Shown: positions 24,647-35,716 of the stretch, piece after piece
Layout: every line of letters starts with the position of its first letter
Numbering within the stretch: the stretch's first letter is position 1
NCBI GenBank assembly: GCA_963556145.1
Contig: OY744462.1
Coordinates: 1,860,001-1,924,000, forward strand
Direction: 5' to 3'
Length of the DNA stretch: 64,000 nucleotides
Source: Hygrocybe punicea
Lineage: Eukaryota; Basidiomycota; Agaricomycetes; Agaricales; Hygrophoraceae
Notes under the pieces: model-generated
What the model was told of the DNA's origin: nothing
Databases searched by the model: none
The model's input: only the letters and a program-made list of their open reading frames with translations
Translations under genes and position numbers: made by a program

Positions 24647-25341
24647 CCTGAATTGTACTAGTAGAATGAGCGGCAAATATATGAAACTATTATAAAACAG
24701 ATAACATGCCCATGTGACCTCTAAACCAAAGACACAATTGAATGAGAAAAAAGCAAAATAGTCTGTGAACATGGTGGTTTGAAAATTTTGGCATCATTCC
24801 AATATAATTGCAATTGACTCCTAGCCTTTAAATGATTCATCAGTTCATCCTTGTAGAGTCCATCTTGTGTTCATCTTGTACATGTGGACTAGCTAAATTT
24901 TGAAAAGGACTGAAGGACTGTGAAGGTGAACTGAAGTTGGACTTCATCTGGACTTGGTACATTTTAGGTGAACTAAAATGGATATTGTGGAGATGGTGGA
25001 CTCCTACTACATCTCTATTGATCCAAACTTATTGATCAATTGGATTCAACTTGCTATCCAGTTGGATCATGTGGTCCTAACCATTATACACATTTTGTGG
25101 AGTGGACTCTTACCACTACATTAACCCCCAAGTTAAAGACTCTGGTGCCAAAATGGCATAATCCAGCACCTCTTGAAGAAAAAGAAATGGAACTTAAGGA
25201 GCATTGTGAGTGTGCTTTTAGCACTTGAAAGAAGTGATCTTCTTGTATCCATCTCCAACTCCAATGTATGACTCTGAAAGCATATGAGCAGTGAAATACT
25301 CAGTTGTGTAGCTTTGAGTCAATTCTCAACAGAATGATTGT
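24647..25341. other. No supported gene
   Basis: AT-rich. The 62-aa frame at 25040-25228 has no support. Confidence 0.45.
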
Positions 25342-25343
25342 TA

Positions 25344-25738
25344 TTGTTGTTGTCATGTGACTTGGCGGTTGCCACTTTTGAATATATTATTGAGAGGGTA
25401 CTTCAAAGGGCTGTAGCTCACTCAATTGTGAATGGTTTGCTCAGAAAATTTAAATGTGAAGTATTTAGTAGTATAGCTAGGTGCAGCTGACAGGTGGGGC
25501 TATAATTTAAAGTATATAAAAAGTCAACTTTATTCACTGCTAACTCTGGAAAATTTGATTTTTTATATACTTTAAATTATGACTCCACCTGTCAGCTGCA
25601 CCTAGCTATACTACTAAATACCTCACATTTAAAATTTCAGAGCAAACCATTCACAATTGAGTGAGCTACAGCTCTTTGAAGTACCCTCTCAATAACATGT
25701 TCAAAAGCGGCAACCGCCAAGTCATGTGACAACAACAA
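25344..25738. mobile_element. 395-bp palindromic MITE, copy 1
   Basis: Arms of about 180 bp run from TTGTTGTTGTCATGTGACTT inwards through CAGCTGACAGGTGG and meet at a loop around 25540. TA lies on each side (25342-25343 and 25739-25740). A second copy of identical length is at 54536-54930. Confidence 0.8.
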
Positions 25739-25740
25739 TA

Positions 25741-26454
25741 ATAATAATTTCAACTGGTTTTTGCATACAAGTGATACAAATTTTAGAGTCTGAAGTTCAT
25801 GCAAACAATGTGCTATATAAATAAAGGCTGTGAACCATGGACAAGGAAATGAATATAGGAAAAAAGAGAATTGAAAGGAAGGTGACATATGGGGAAATGA
25901 AAAGGGTATGTGTCTTGGAATGGTGAATAAAACATATATGGAAAGCAATGCCGCAGCTGTTCATCAGATGTAAGCCTAATAACTTAGTGGAGTGGAAACA
26001 TGTGTGTGTCACAATGATGACAAAGTAAAGCAGGAAAAGGAAAAAAAAAAGACAGGAGTGAAGAAATACCTTAACAGCTATTTATTATCTTGTTGTATAT
26101 TTGAGTATACTAGAAATGTGGCAATAAAGTGAACAAATTTACAATGTTTTGCAAGGAATCCACTTGGACTCCACTTGGACTCAACTCAGACTTCACTCAG
26201 AATTCCTACCAAATATGGAGCATGGGAAAATATTGCCTAATTTGGTTAGCATGCCAATTGTATACCCAATCCCATATATAGTGTCAGATTTGTTTTATTC
26301 ACAAAATTGAGTGAGAAAAATGCAAAAAAGTTGAAAAAAGCCAGCACTTTGCAAAAACTCAGCAGAATTCTGAGCAGATTCCTTGTTGTAAATAAGCATA
26401 CTGCATGAAAACTCATAAAAATGACCATTCAAAGTGAAATTTACTCAGAATTGA
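25741..26454. other. No supported gene
   Basis: AT-rich spacer with no coding pattern or terminal repeats recognised. Confidence 0.45.
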
Positions 26455-26668
26455 GGAGTCCTTGAGGAGTCCTTGAGTTCCCTATTATATAAAGGTATAC
26501 TGACTATGTCCATGAAAACTCCTTGAGGAGTCCTTGAGGAGTCCTTGATTTTGAGGAGTCCTTAAGGAGTCCTTGAGGATTCCTTGATTTTTGAGGACTC
26601 CTTAAGGACTCCTTGAGGACTCCTTGGGTCATGAGGAGTCCTTGAGGAGTCCTTGAGGAGTCCTAAGG
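26455..26668. repeat. AAGGAGTCCTTGAGG palindromic array, second site
   Basis: Dense repetition of GAGGAGTCCTTGAG and its complement, the same word family as 8080-8315. It abuts the 5' end of the PIF/Harbinger-like pseudogene. Confidence 0.75.
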
Positions 26669-26671
26669 AAT

Positions 26672-27420
26672 GTGTGGGAGAGTGCAACATACAGCTTTTG
26701 GCAGATATTTCCACAAAATATATTCTCTTCTGCACCCCTGTATACACAACATGTTTGTCAACCGAAAGCACAGGACCATGTTCCTTCCAAGATATGCCAA
26801 AACCCCAAGTTTTACCCATATTTTAAGGATGCAGTAGGAGCCTTGGACAGCTCTCACATCCACAGCACCCCACAAGCATCCGAGTGAGCATTCCACTGCT
26901 ACCGCGAAGGCTTCCTCTCTCAAAACTGTTTAATTGGTTGTTCCTTCAATTTAAAGTTCATCTATTGGCTCACTGGCTGAGAAGGCGCCACAATGGATGC
27001 CTGGTTGTTTGAAGACACAACAACCCACAATCTACATAACCACCTGGTAAATATTTCTTAGGCAATGGAGGTTTCCTAGCACATCCATTCCATATCACCA
27101 TGAGTGATATCACCTTGCCGAATGGGGTCAGTCTCGTCTTCGGTGATTTATTTTTACTTTTAACTGTATATGATACTAATGTTGCTAAATTAGACCCACA
27201 AATAAATGGGAACTCTTCAATCTTTGACATTCATCAGCCTGCAACATTATCAAGTGGATCTTTGGCATTCTGAAACACTGTTTCCGCATCCTCCTCATTG
27301 CACCCAAGTACAACATGGATATTCAAGCTCAAATCCCATCAGCCCTCTGTGTGATCCACAATTGCATCCATGAACATGATCCTGAAGAAGGACTGCTTGA
27401 AAGCAACACTTTCCTCAATC
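26672..27420 (+). pseudogene. PIF/Harbinger-like nuclease (DDE_Tnp_4) remnant
   Basis: Translated pieces fall in the order expected for the family but in different frames. First is FYPYFKDAVGALDSSHIHS with the first catalytic Asp in GALDSSH (about 26840), then SQNCLIGCSFNLKF and LTGWEGATMDAWLFED (second Asp). Near 27240 comes IFGILKHCFRILL, and from 27315 MDIQAQIPSALCVIHNC. Several frameshifts and stops lie between 27050 and 27240. The 5' part is cut by the adjacent repeat array. It is clearly dead. Confidence 0.7.
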
Positions 27421-27539
27421 ATGCACACTTTGCCACAGATGCTGGAGAGGTACCGGGGGTACCCTCGGGGTGCTCAGAGGATGCGTACCTCCAAAAGACT
27501 AGGATAAGGGTATCTACTACATCCAGCTGCTAATGCACT

Positions 27540-28100
27540 GGATCAACCGTGGGAACTGAGTCATGTGATCTATCCTCACTACCACTCCAATGCTAGTGTT
27601 GGAGGGGCAGATGAACCTGTGGAGACATTGCATGTGTTCATTTTGTTTTACTGATTATCTTCAGCCTGTGGAACTGTGGACAGCACTTGCACTTGCAGCA
27701 TGATAGCTATATCATAGGAGAATTTCTACATTCCCCTCTTTTAAGGCTTTGATAAATTTCCTTTATTTACTACTATTTCAATTTTTTTTAAACATTGATA
27801 TTCCTTTTTTTAATTTAATGCTCACGTGAGCTTGGGTCTCACGTGCTATCAAAATTGGTCTTGCGTTCGGTCTTATCGGTGAAACTTTAAATCCCTTGTT
27901 GCCCTGAGGGCAGGTAAGCATTATTTATTTATGTTTTAAAAAGTTGTATGACAAGGTTTGGTGAAACCGGTGTAAGTCAGGATTTCGTCGATCATGTCAG
28001 GGTCAATACTACAGGTGTAAATCAACCACTGGCATCACAGAAGAACACCCCTTATCGCCATCGGCATCAGGCTCCTACCAAGCCGCTTGTGAGAGGGTGA
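27540..28100. other. No supported gene
   Basis: Non-coding AT-rich sequence. CACGTGAGCTTGGGTCTCACGTG near 27825-27846 is a small inverted repeat. Confidence 0.4.
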
Positions 28101-28102
28101 GG

Positions 28103-29052
28103 GATTAGGTCCCAGCACGAGAAATTACCATAGTTTGAATGTCCAATATCAGTATCTAGGCTAGGATAATTCTGAAACTTACATCTCTGATCATAAATCT
28201 TTTCAAAGTCAGAACTTTTATTTCCCTCGACCCTCTCTAGAGCAGCTTGCAAAAAAAGTTTGTAAACAAAGATTGCCACAATCATGTTAAGTCCCAAAAT
28301 AGTGCACAATTATAAAACAATATTCTCGACTTGTGCTGAACATGTCAGACAATTTATCTACACCTGTCCCAACATTGGATACACTCCGAGAAGCAACCAA
28401 AAAAACCTTTGGCCACCTCCCATGCCTTTGGCAGGTCTGTGTGGTACAGGCCATCCTACGGTGCAACAAAGATGTGATTCTTGCTGCAGCAACAGGATCT
28501 GGCAAAACACTTACATTTTGGATGCCCCTCCTTCTGCGAGCTGACACCATCCAGGTTGTCTGTGCACCTCTCAACATCCTTGGAGCAATGAATGTCCATT
28601 CTCTTTTCCAAGATGACATGCCCATTGTAATACTAGTTGACACAAGTGGGGATGCTCTGAGAGGGCAGCAAGGAGGGAGATACTATCAAGAGTGAAATCC
28701 TGCACAACAGTGTTGTTATCAAGGCTTGCCTCTTGGAGAATGAAAATGAGAAATTCAGATAGGGTTGTTTTGGTTTTGGAGAAGTACTGCAGTATAGCAA
28801 AGGCCTTCTGCATATTTAACATAGTAGTTGGCAGGATAACTACATAACACATTACCGAATTGGGTAAGATAAGCCTGTGGCACTTTGTTTACAAACATTT
28901 TTTGCAAGCCGTACTGATGGGTCAAGAGGAATAAGAGTTCTGACTTTGAAAAGTTTGTTTGTGGAGATGTAAGTTTCGGGATTATCCTTGCCTAGATACT
29001 ACTATCGGAGATTGAAATATTGGTATTTACCCTGCAGGATACACACCTAAAC
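28103..29052. mobile_element. TIR element carrying a captured helicase fragment
   Basis: Positions 28128-28275 are repeated inverted, about 85 percent alike by eye, at 28887-29033. Both arms include CTTTGTTTACAAAC, GTTCTGACTTTGAAAAG, GAGATGTAAGTTTC and CCTAGATACT. The inverted similarity fades outwards to TTAGGT ends near 28103 and 29052. No clean target duplication was found. The middle holds the helicase fragment at 28342-28695. Confidence 0.6.
28342..28695 (+). pseudogene. RecQ-like DEAD-box helicase, N-terminal fragment
   Basis: From ATG 28342 the frame reads MSDNLSTPVPTLDTLREA, a Q-motif-like FGHLPCLWQ and then motif I, AAATGSGKTLTFW (Walker A), followed by VVCAPLNILGAMNVHSL (motif Ia region). 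It ends at a stop at 28693 before motif II. Agaricomycete genomes carry many RecQ-type helicases with this start. At about 117 residues this is only the first part of the ATPase core and cannot be active. It sits between inverted repeats, so it is probably captured. Confidence 0.7.
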
Positions 29053-29056
29053 AAGC

Positions 29057-29920
29057 TCAGTGCTGAAACCGGGATTTAGTTCGGTTCCATGACTTAGTCA
29101 CATGGGAGTACTGATCTAATACTATGGATGTTATGATAAATCAGTACTGAGCCTCCACCCCTGGTTCAGTACTGGTCGACTGGCTCACTTGCCCTTTAGT
29201 TTCAATTTATATTACATTTATATTTATTTATTTTCTATATTACGGATAAATGGGTACATATTATTTATTATTCTGGGGCCATTTATACAGTACATTTTGC
29301 TACCGCCGTTGTGCTGCTGCTGCTGCCACCACTACTTACAGCTACCACCACTGCCGCCTTGCCACTGCTGTTACCATTGCCATGCTGGTTGTCTGTGTTG
29401 CCATTCTGGTTGTCTGTGTCACTGTTGTTGTGATGGCCATCTTGTCTGTGGTTGTGGTTATCACGGCCGTTGTTGTTGTTGGCGCCATTGTTATTGTTGG
29501 TGCCGTTGTTGTGGTTGTTGCCGTTGTTGTGGTTGTTGCCATTGTTGTTGTCATTCTGAGAGGAGTAGAGGCAGGTGGGGGGATGATAGGCAGTATTGAT
29601 GTCGAGGTGGTGGAGAGAAGTTGAACTGTAGACAAACAAGACCAAAGTAAAGATATGCGCGGTAAGCAACAAACAATGCCAAAGGAAAGACTTAGAGAAT
29701 TTCGCCAAGTAACAACAGGACATGCTTCATATTAGATTTATGACATAGGCTTTTAGAGAGCCTTAGAGAACTAATGATAAACAGATGTTTATATCTGCTT
29801 ATAAGAGCTAGGAAGACCCAGTTAAGGCAGCAGGGGCTCAGAAACTCAGATTTAACACTACAGTGAGTTCCAAGGCCAAATCCCGAGGCCTGATCTAGTG
29901 CTGAGTCGAGAACCGATCAG
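29057..29920. mobile_element. Putative TIR element with trinucleotide-rich interior
   Basis: CTCAGTGCTGAAACC..GGGATTTAG at the left is loosely mirrored by CCAAATCCCGAGGCC..TAGTGCTGAG at the right. 29340-29580 is a (GTT/GTG)n tract whose minus strand reads as Asn/Thr repeats after an ATGACAACAACAATGG. A TGTCTACAG acceptor lies upstream on that strand. No target duplication was identified. Confidence 0.35.
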
Positions 29921-30145
29921 CCCCTGGTTCATATCACTCAACTGTTGTTAGGGAAGGCCCAGAATGAACCGAGCAAAGGGCTAATTACTGACTGAGGCCC
30001 AGGCCTGAGCCGTGCCTGTGAACCGAGGGATGATCTGCCAATTTGTCATATCCCCAGCTCAGCATTTGTCTGGGATCGAATTTTTGCCACGTCACCCATG
30101 TTTGACCAAAATGTCTAGCCTAGTACTATGACCAATTGGCCATGT

Positions 30146-30200
30146 CACCTGTGTGTCACCGCCAACCTTACTAATTAGTAATATATCAAGGTCCCTGTTA
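30146..30200. repeat. 55-bp dispersed repeat, copy 1
   Basis: Identical in inverse orientation to 58635-58689 (core ACTAATTAGTAATATATC). It may be the end of a transposon family present twice. Confidence 0.6.
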
Positions 30201-30205
30201 TGTTA

Positions 30206-30698
30206 CTAACTAGGCAGCTTCGCCTGCTGGGGGCATGTTCAGCATTCAGGCAGTGTTCAGCATAGACTTGAGAGGTTTATGGGCCCCATATCTCGGAGTA
30301 TTCCACCATCTGTGATTAGATACACGCTGTGGCCCAGATAAGGCAATCGGGCATTGATCTCAGGGTCTGATGTCACATCAACTTGTCGAGCTCATCATTG
30401 CCAACGATGAGCTCGTGTTTTCCCTCAATTCCATAGATAATACCACAGTTTTATTTTGTCCAATGTACAATACAATGTTCACAACACAATAAAAGTCCTC
30501 ACTGATGTGTCATATGTTCAATACAATCCCCGAGCCATACAACATCATCACACAATGCATCATCATCCTCCAGGAGGAGCTCTGTGCCCTCGAGATCTTC
30601 ATGTCAGCACTCCCAACTGTTCCAGGAACCCTACCTGAATAGCCCTTCAATTGGTAAATGGTGCTCAGTCGCTTTTGGTGCTCATTGTTGACACAGCG
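30206..30698. other. No supported gene; small hairpin at 30390-30416
   Basis: GAGCTCATC and GATGAGCTC are separated by 9 bases. This is downstream of the KDZ stop codon, so a 3'-end role is possible but not shown. Confidence 0.35.
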
Positions 30699-31974
30699 TC
30701 ACTCATCGGCAAAGCAACACACCTCCTTGACAAGTAGGGGGTTGGTAATAGCTAGACGATTACCAGAATGAAGGAGCTCCCGGTCTTCATGATCAACCCA
30801 CACTTGTAGGCGGGGTATCTCAACGTTGAGGCGATATATCTCTTCGTGGGCATGAAGGATTTTGAAATGCTTGATGGCAACTTGACGGTTTGTGGGAATA
30901 GCCCATGGTTTCGTGAGTACATCATGTCTCGAGTACTTGAGGAGCTCAAAGTCACCCAACCAACCATACTCTGCAACTTCCAAGTATTTAAGCACTGGAC
31001 GAGGAGGGTTCTGCAGCGGAGCGAGCTGGTTGTATTTATCAAGAGCAGTGCGGATGGCAGCAGAATGGCAGGTGATGGCCTTAGAGATGTGCTTGCGCAA
31101 TTTATAGCCTATACAATATCAATATCCTGATTTAATAAGTATACTGTATGATACTTACCTGTACCCGCCAAGTTAGCCTTCGAAAGTTCAAATAGTCGCT
31201 GCACCACCAACCCCTCCAGTTGTTCTACAACATGGATGAAATTCCGATTATTGATAAAATGCTTCACTTTGCAGTATTTGGGGGACTCCGGCGTCCAACG
31301 TTCTGTTACACCCAGTTGATGCTCTGTATCATCTGCAGCATTCATTTGAACTAGGAGTTTCCGATGTGCAGCAGCACGCTCAGCTTCTTGAGCTTTGAGT
31401 GCGGCACCGGAGGAAGGGAGGCCACTGGTTCTTGCAAAATCAGCAGGAGTATATGTCATGAAGTGTACTGTGGAGACGCGACCGTAGACTTCCCTAATGA
31501 CAAGTAGAAAGTCACGATGATAGTAAACAAATGAGGAAAGACTTACTGTGCTTTTCCGAGGGCTTCTAAAGCTTCAACATAGGCAATTGCCTGCATGTCA
31601 TATTCTGGCACAGCGGAGAGGCTCATGAGATACTCCAGTTCTTGGTTTCTCCACACCTCAAACACGTCATCTGGGAGGGAATGTTTTTCCTTGAATGCAT
31701 TGACTTCTGGGGTAAATTCTGCAATAATTGAGAGCGCCTGCTTATAGTTATTGTAAAGAAATCTGCCTTTTGAAAATGAGATTAGCAGTTGAAACCCAGA
31801 TGCAAATACACTCACTGAGCTCTGCATATTTATCTTTGTCCCATTGGTCGAAATGAAGGTGTAGAAATTGTAACCAGTGGAAATGTGAGGCATGGCGAGT
31901 CAGGCGAGCGGTGAAGTTTGAAGCTGAAAATATACGTTCGCAGGTTTCAAGATCTTCTCTGCAATGGTTTCAAT
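30699..31974 (-). pseudogene. KDZ transposase, C-terminal part
   Basis: Exons on the minus strand read EDLETCERIFSASN, HFHWLQFLHLHFDQWDKDKY, then after an intron LYNNYKQALSIIAEF, and further KYCKVKHFINNRNF, EGLVVQRLFELSKANL, FELLKYSRHDV and a C-terminus with AREEI-like helices, ending at 30699. This order is the known C-terminal half of Agaricomycete Kyakuja-Dileera-Zisupton (KDZ) transposases. The upstream half is at 50269-51788; the 18.3-kb insertion 31977-50266 lies between. Roughly 100 residues expected between the halves (the region after ACRH up to EDLE) are missing, so the gene is broken beyond the insertion itself. Confidence 0.8.
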
Positions 31975-31976
31975 TA

Positions 31977-32840
31977 CAGCTGATTACATAATACTTGTCG
32001 CTAACTCAAAGTCCGCCTATCTAGCGCGCCTCACAATGCGCGAGCTATAACTTGGTGAGTTCTCAACCAAATCGTTCGAAATTTGTTTTATAGTACTCAG
32101 CCAGATGGGGCCTAGGTCCCTGTCTAATAAAATTCGCAAAAAAACCGCTCAAAAACTATTTGTCATTCCAGGCGCTGGACGACCATCGGTAAGCCGTAGC
32201 TCGGGATCCACTTACACAATGCTAATTTCGAAGCTTTCTATAGTTTATATGTGCATTAGCTGAGGGCAGGAATGCATCCGATCATCCCAAAATGCTTTCA
32301 AATCACATCAAAATTTCGTTGCCCCGATTGGCGTGTGGGCGCCGTCACTCGCGATCAAGGCGCCCAATGCCCATACGGACATCTTCCCTGGCATGTACGA
32401 GACCTAGTGGATGGCACGGGGCATGGAGAAGGCGGGCGGGCGGTCTTGTTTCACTACATCGGCATCATGTGTACCGTCACATTTTTTTAGTCTTTTGCCT
32501 TCGTGAATTTGGCTCAAATCTTTTGCATATTCATACTACACGCGTACCCTGTACTTTCTGAACCAATGGCATGCTGTTTCACTGTCCCAGTAGTAGTAGA
32601 GTAACTCCAAATTGAAAAATTGAAAAAAAAGGGAAAGTCCGGCATTGCAGAATAAAAAGTATATGAACGCGAGCATACGAAGATATAAATGCGAGTCCGA
32701 TGCATCAACTACTACCCCACCCACTTCCGTTCCATCTTTCTCCCCATCGGTTCATCCGGCGTGTCGCGATTCGTTCATGTGCGGTTCGCACTCGTTGCGC
32801 TATCGGGAACTTGGGCGTTTTGCCCCGAAATACGTTGCGC
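31977..32840 (+). repeat. Left terminal inverted repeat, outer part
   Basis: It is the reverse complement of 49404-50266 with very few differences, including the CGCGCC, GGCGCCGTCACTCGCG and TATAAATGCGAG words. It stops exactly at the gypsy target GCGC (32837-32840). Confidence 0.9.
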
Positions 32841-33625
32841 TGTAGAGGGTCCTCGACCCTCTGAGGCCGTAACATCGATATCTAGCAAATCTGCTCAAAC
32901 CCGACGTCTCTAGCAATCTACATTCGAACCCGACGCAACCCGATGCATACCGACTAGCACGGCCGCTCACGTACCTGGTCGGTCTATCTCATAAACTCGC
33001 GGAACTTCAAAATATCAAAGATAGATCTCATCGGACTGGGATCCCAACATCGGACTTGCCTTATTCACGCCTAGCGTCTCCCTTATGGGGATATAGTAAA
33101 GTATTTTGCATCTTTTACGGTTTTTATATCTTCCACCCATTTTCCCTGTCATCGTCGCCTCGCAACGCTCTTCCTACTTCCCCATTTTTATTCTCCTTTG
33201 TTTCCTCTCATCGGCCGAGGACTCTCGTCCGAATCTAGGTACAGAACTTTGTAGTATAAAAACGGTGCCAAAGCGCCGTCTCAAAATAAGAAAACCAGTT
33301 CCCCCATTTCCTCTCTCTGAGAATTAGTCTCTCAGTAAATTCCATCGCACACATTGCTCGTCGGATTCCTCGACGCCCTCCCCGTCGTTCTACTGCCTTT
33401 ATCTCTACGTTTCTCGTCACCCGACACCCGACCCGCCATACCCGACATCGTCGGCTTCGTCGGCTTCGATCGGTCTCGATAGATTTCAGTAGTTTACTCG
33501 GCGGCTTCTTACTTTTTATATCCTATTATCTTACTGAAGCTTGTTAGACTATTCCTAGTCACTTCTACGCTGACCCCACAGGCTTAGGATTATTATTCCG
33601 CAGCCACCCCGACCTCGCCTTTACA
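32841..33625 (+). repeat. 5' LTR
   Basis: 785 bp, TG...CA termini, matched by 43163-43947. The differences seen are single substitutions. Confidence 0.95.
33255..33262 (+). promoter_or_regulatory. TATA box in the 5' LTR
   Basis: TATAAAAA, conserved at 43577 in the 3' LTR. It is the likely driver of genomic RNA. Confidence 0.5.
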
Positions 33626-33627
33626 TC

Positions 33628-33645
33628 TGGAGCCCACCGCGAGGA
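33628..33645 (+). other. Primer-binding site candidate
   Basis: TGGAGCCCACCGCGAGGA starts two bases after the 5' LTR. The TGG start fits a tRNA CCA end. The tRNA was not identified. Confidence 0.5.
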
Positions 33646-33981
33646 ATAGTCTAGCACCACCATAGCTTCCCCTTCCCGTATCCCTCCCTCTGACCATCGT
33701 CTTCGAGATCTTCCTCGAAGAACTCTTCAACAAGAACTCTCTTTAGCCGCCTTCGACCCGACAATCGACGACGACTTCTTCCAGCTAGTACCCGACCACC
33801 TCGCTCGACATAACAACCTCCCGCTCGTCTCAGGGTCAAACACCCCCCTATATCTTTCATCCGACAGTCTCGAATCGGTCGATATACCGATAATTACCAT
33901 TACACCCGACTCATCCAATCTCAGTTCGACACCCGCATCGCCTACGTCCCCGACTTCGACCTCGCTAGAACCCCCGTCCAC

Positions 33982-34116
33982 GTCTTCGCTCTCGACATCG
34001 AAAACTCCATCATCGTCATCGTCTCCGTCTTCGCTCTCGACATCGAAAACTCTGTCATCGTCATCGTCTCCGTGTTCGCTCTCGACATCGAAAACTCCGT
34101 CATCGTCATCGTCCCC
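33982..34116 (+). repeat. Three tandem 45-bp units in the gag leader
   Basis: Each unit begins GTCTTCGCTCTCGACATCG (or GTGTTCG) and would encode Ser/Thr-rich 15-residue repeats in the gag frame. The frame is open from 33650 to the ATG at 34217 with no in-frame ATG, so it may be leader or translated from a non-AUG start. Confidence 0.7.
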
Positions 34117-34461
34117 GTCTTCGTCTTCATCCACGCCGTCATCGCCCACGTTACCCGACCCGCTCATCGTACACCCGACAACCGCTTCATCGACATCTCA
34201 GCTCCTTCCACCCACAATGACTTTGACCTCTGGATCTTCGACCGCTCCCCACGTTACCGCTCCCCATGTTACTCCACGACAAATGCCCGCTCGCGGTCAC
34301 TCCACGGCCCCGACCTTCAACGGGAACCCGCTCAATTTAAACCGTTTCTTCGAAGAAGTCGAGATACTTGCTGCCGATGCCGCTCTCGACAACGCAGGAC
34401 GCATCAAGCATAGTCTGTGCTACGCGTCGCTTAGCGACTACGAGCTTTGGGCAAGTTTACC

Positions 34462-34990
34462 TAGTGTTGCCGTAGTTCGGTTCCGAACCTAGCCGAACCC
34501 GGTTCAAACCCCGAACCGAACCCGGGGTTCAGTCTAAGTGCAGCCAAATGCTGAACCGGACCGCGGGTTCGGTTCAGGGTTTCGAGGCTGGCCGGATTTC
34601 CTGAACGGCTCCAAACCGCGTCCAAACCGCGAACGCGGATATTTTTAAGGAATTTATTTCATTTGTTTTTCATATTTCTTTACTTACCATTTCATGTTAA
34701 ACGGTATCATGTGACCGGCCGTAGTAGCTTTCACGCGACACAGCAACATCAACGCGGATTGAACACAACACAATTTGTGTTGTGTTCCTCAAGGTAAGTT
34801 TCCTTTGTTTCTTAACTTTACTAATGTTATTTGCGACAGGCAAATCGACAACCACGGCAATGACAACCACGACGCCCAGCAGCAGCAGCAGCAATGTCGG
34901 CAGCAGCAGCAACAGCGGCAGCGGCAACGGCAACAGCAGCAGCAGCAGGAGCGCAGCAGCAACAGCAGCAACGGCAACGGCAACGGCAAC

Positions 34991-35021
<31 letters not shown>

Positions 35022-35047
35022 ACGGCAACGACAGCAGCAGCAGCGCC

Positions 35048-35082
<35 letters not shown>

Positions 35083-35716
35083 CGCAGGAGCAACAGCAGC
35101 AACGGCGGCAGCAGCAACGGTGGCAACAGCAGCAGCAGCAGCAGCAACGCCGGCAGCAGCAGCAGCAGCAACGCTGGCAGCAGCAACACCGGCAGCAGCA
35201 ACACCGGCAGCAGCAGCAGCTGCTGCTGGTGCATCAAGCCCCAACCTCACCATCAGCGGCGGCAACAACAACGGCAACCACCACCACGACGGCCAGCAGC
35301 AGCAGCAGCAGCAGCAATGCCGGCAGCAGCAGCAACAGCGGCAGCGGCAACGGCAACAGCAGCAGCAGGAGCGCAGCAGCGACGGCGACGGCAGCAGCAC
35401 CAGCAGCACCAGCAGTGGCAGCGGCAGCAGCAGCAGCAACAGCACCAGACGGCTCCCCCGTAGCCCAACTTCCTCGCGAAGCGTAGCACCGTATCAATTG
35501 ATACGTGCCTGCCATTCGCGAGGAGAACGGAGCTCAGGGGTGAGCCAACCTCGGTCTGGGGTTCAGACCACGTCTGAACCCCAGACCAAACGCGAAGAGA
35601 CGGTTCAAAGCCGTTCGGGTCCAGGTTTGGCCATGCGCCAAACCGGACCCGAAGTTCAGTTCGCGGTTCCGCCAAAAAGGCTCGGAACCGGACCGAACTG
35701 AACTTCGGCAACAATA
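34462..35716 (+). mobile_element. hAT-type non-autonomous element, copy 1 (1255 bp)
   Basis: Perfect 8-bp duplication AGTTTACC (34454-34461 and 35717-35724); removal restores the gag frame. Termini are TAGTGTTGCC and GGCAACAATA, followed inward by TTCGGTTCCG-type words. Inside is an intron-like segment, GTAAGTTTCC...CTAAT...GCGACAG at about 34793-34850, then ATGACAACC and a (CAG/CAA/GGC)n tract to about 35450. Near 35490-35520 comes TATCAATTGATACGTGCC. No transposase is encoded. Confidence 0.9.

Noticed and set aside
32272..32913. Small ORFs in the outer terminal repeat (and their mirror at 49342-49971)
   Set aside because: Overlapping short frames in several registers with no domain. Their duplication follows from the inverted repeat.
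33727..34167. Asp-rich 146-aa minus-strand frame in the gypsy leader
   Set aside because: It is antisense to three 45-bp Ser/Thr-coding repeats and has no independent support.
34775..35701. Long open frames in all directions (up to 308 aa) inside the hAT-type element
   Set aside because: They come from CAG/CAA/GGC trinucleotide repeats that are open in every frame. Only the intron-like segment and termini are conserved between copies.
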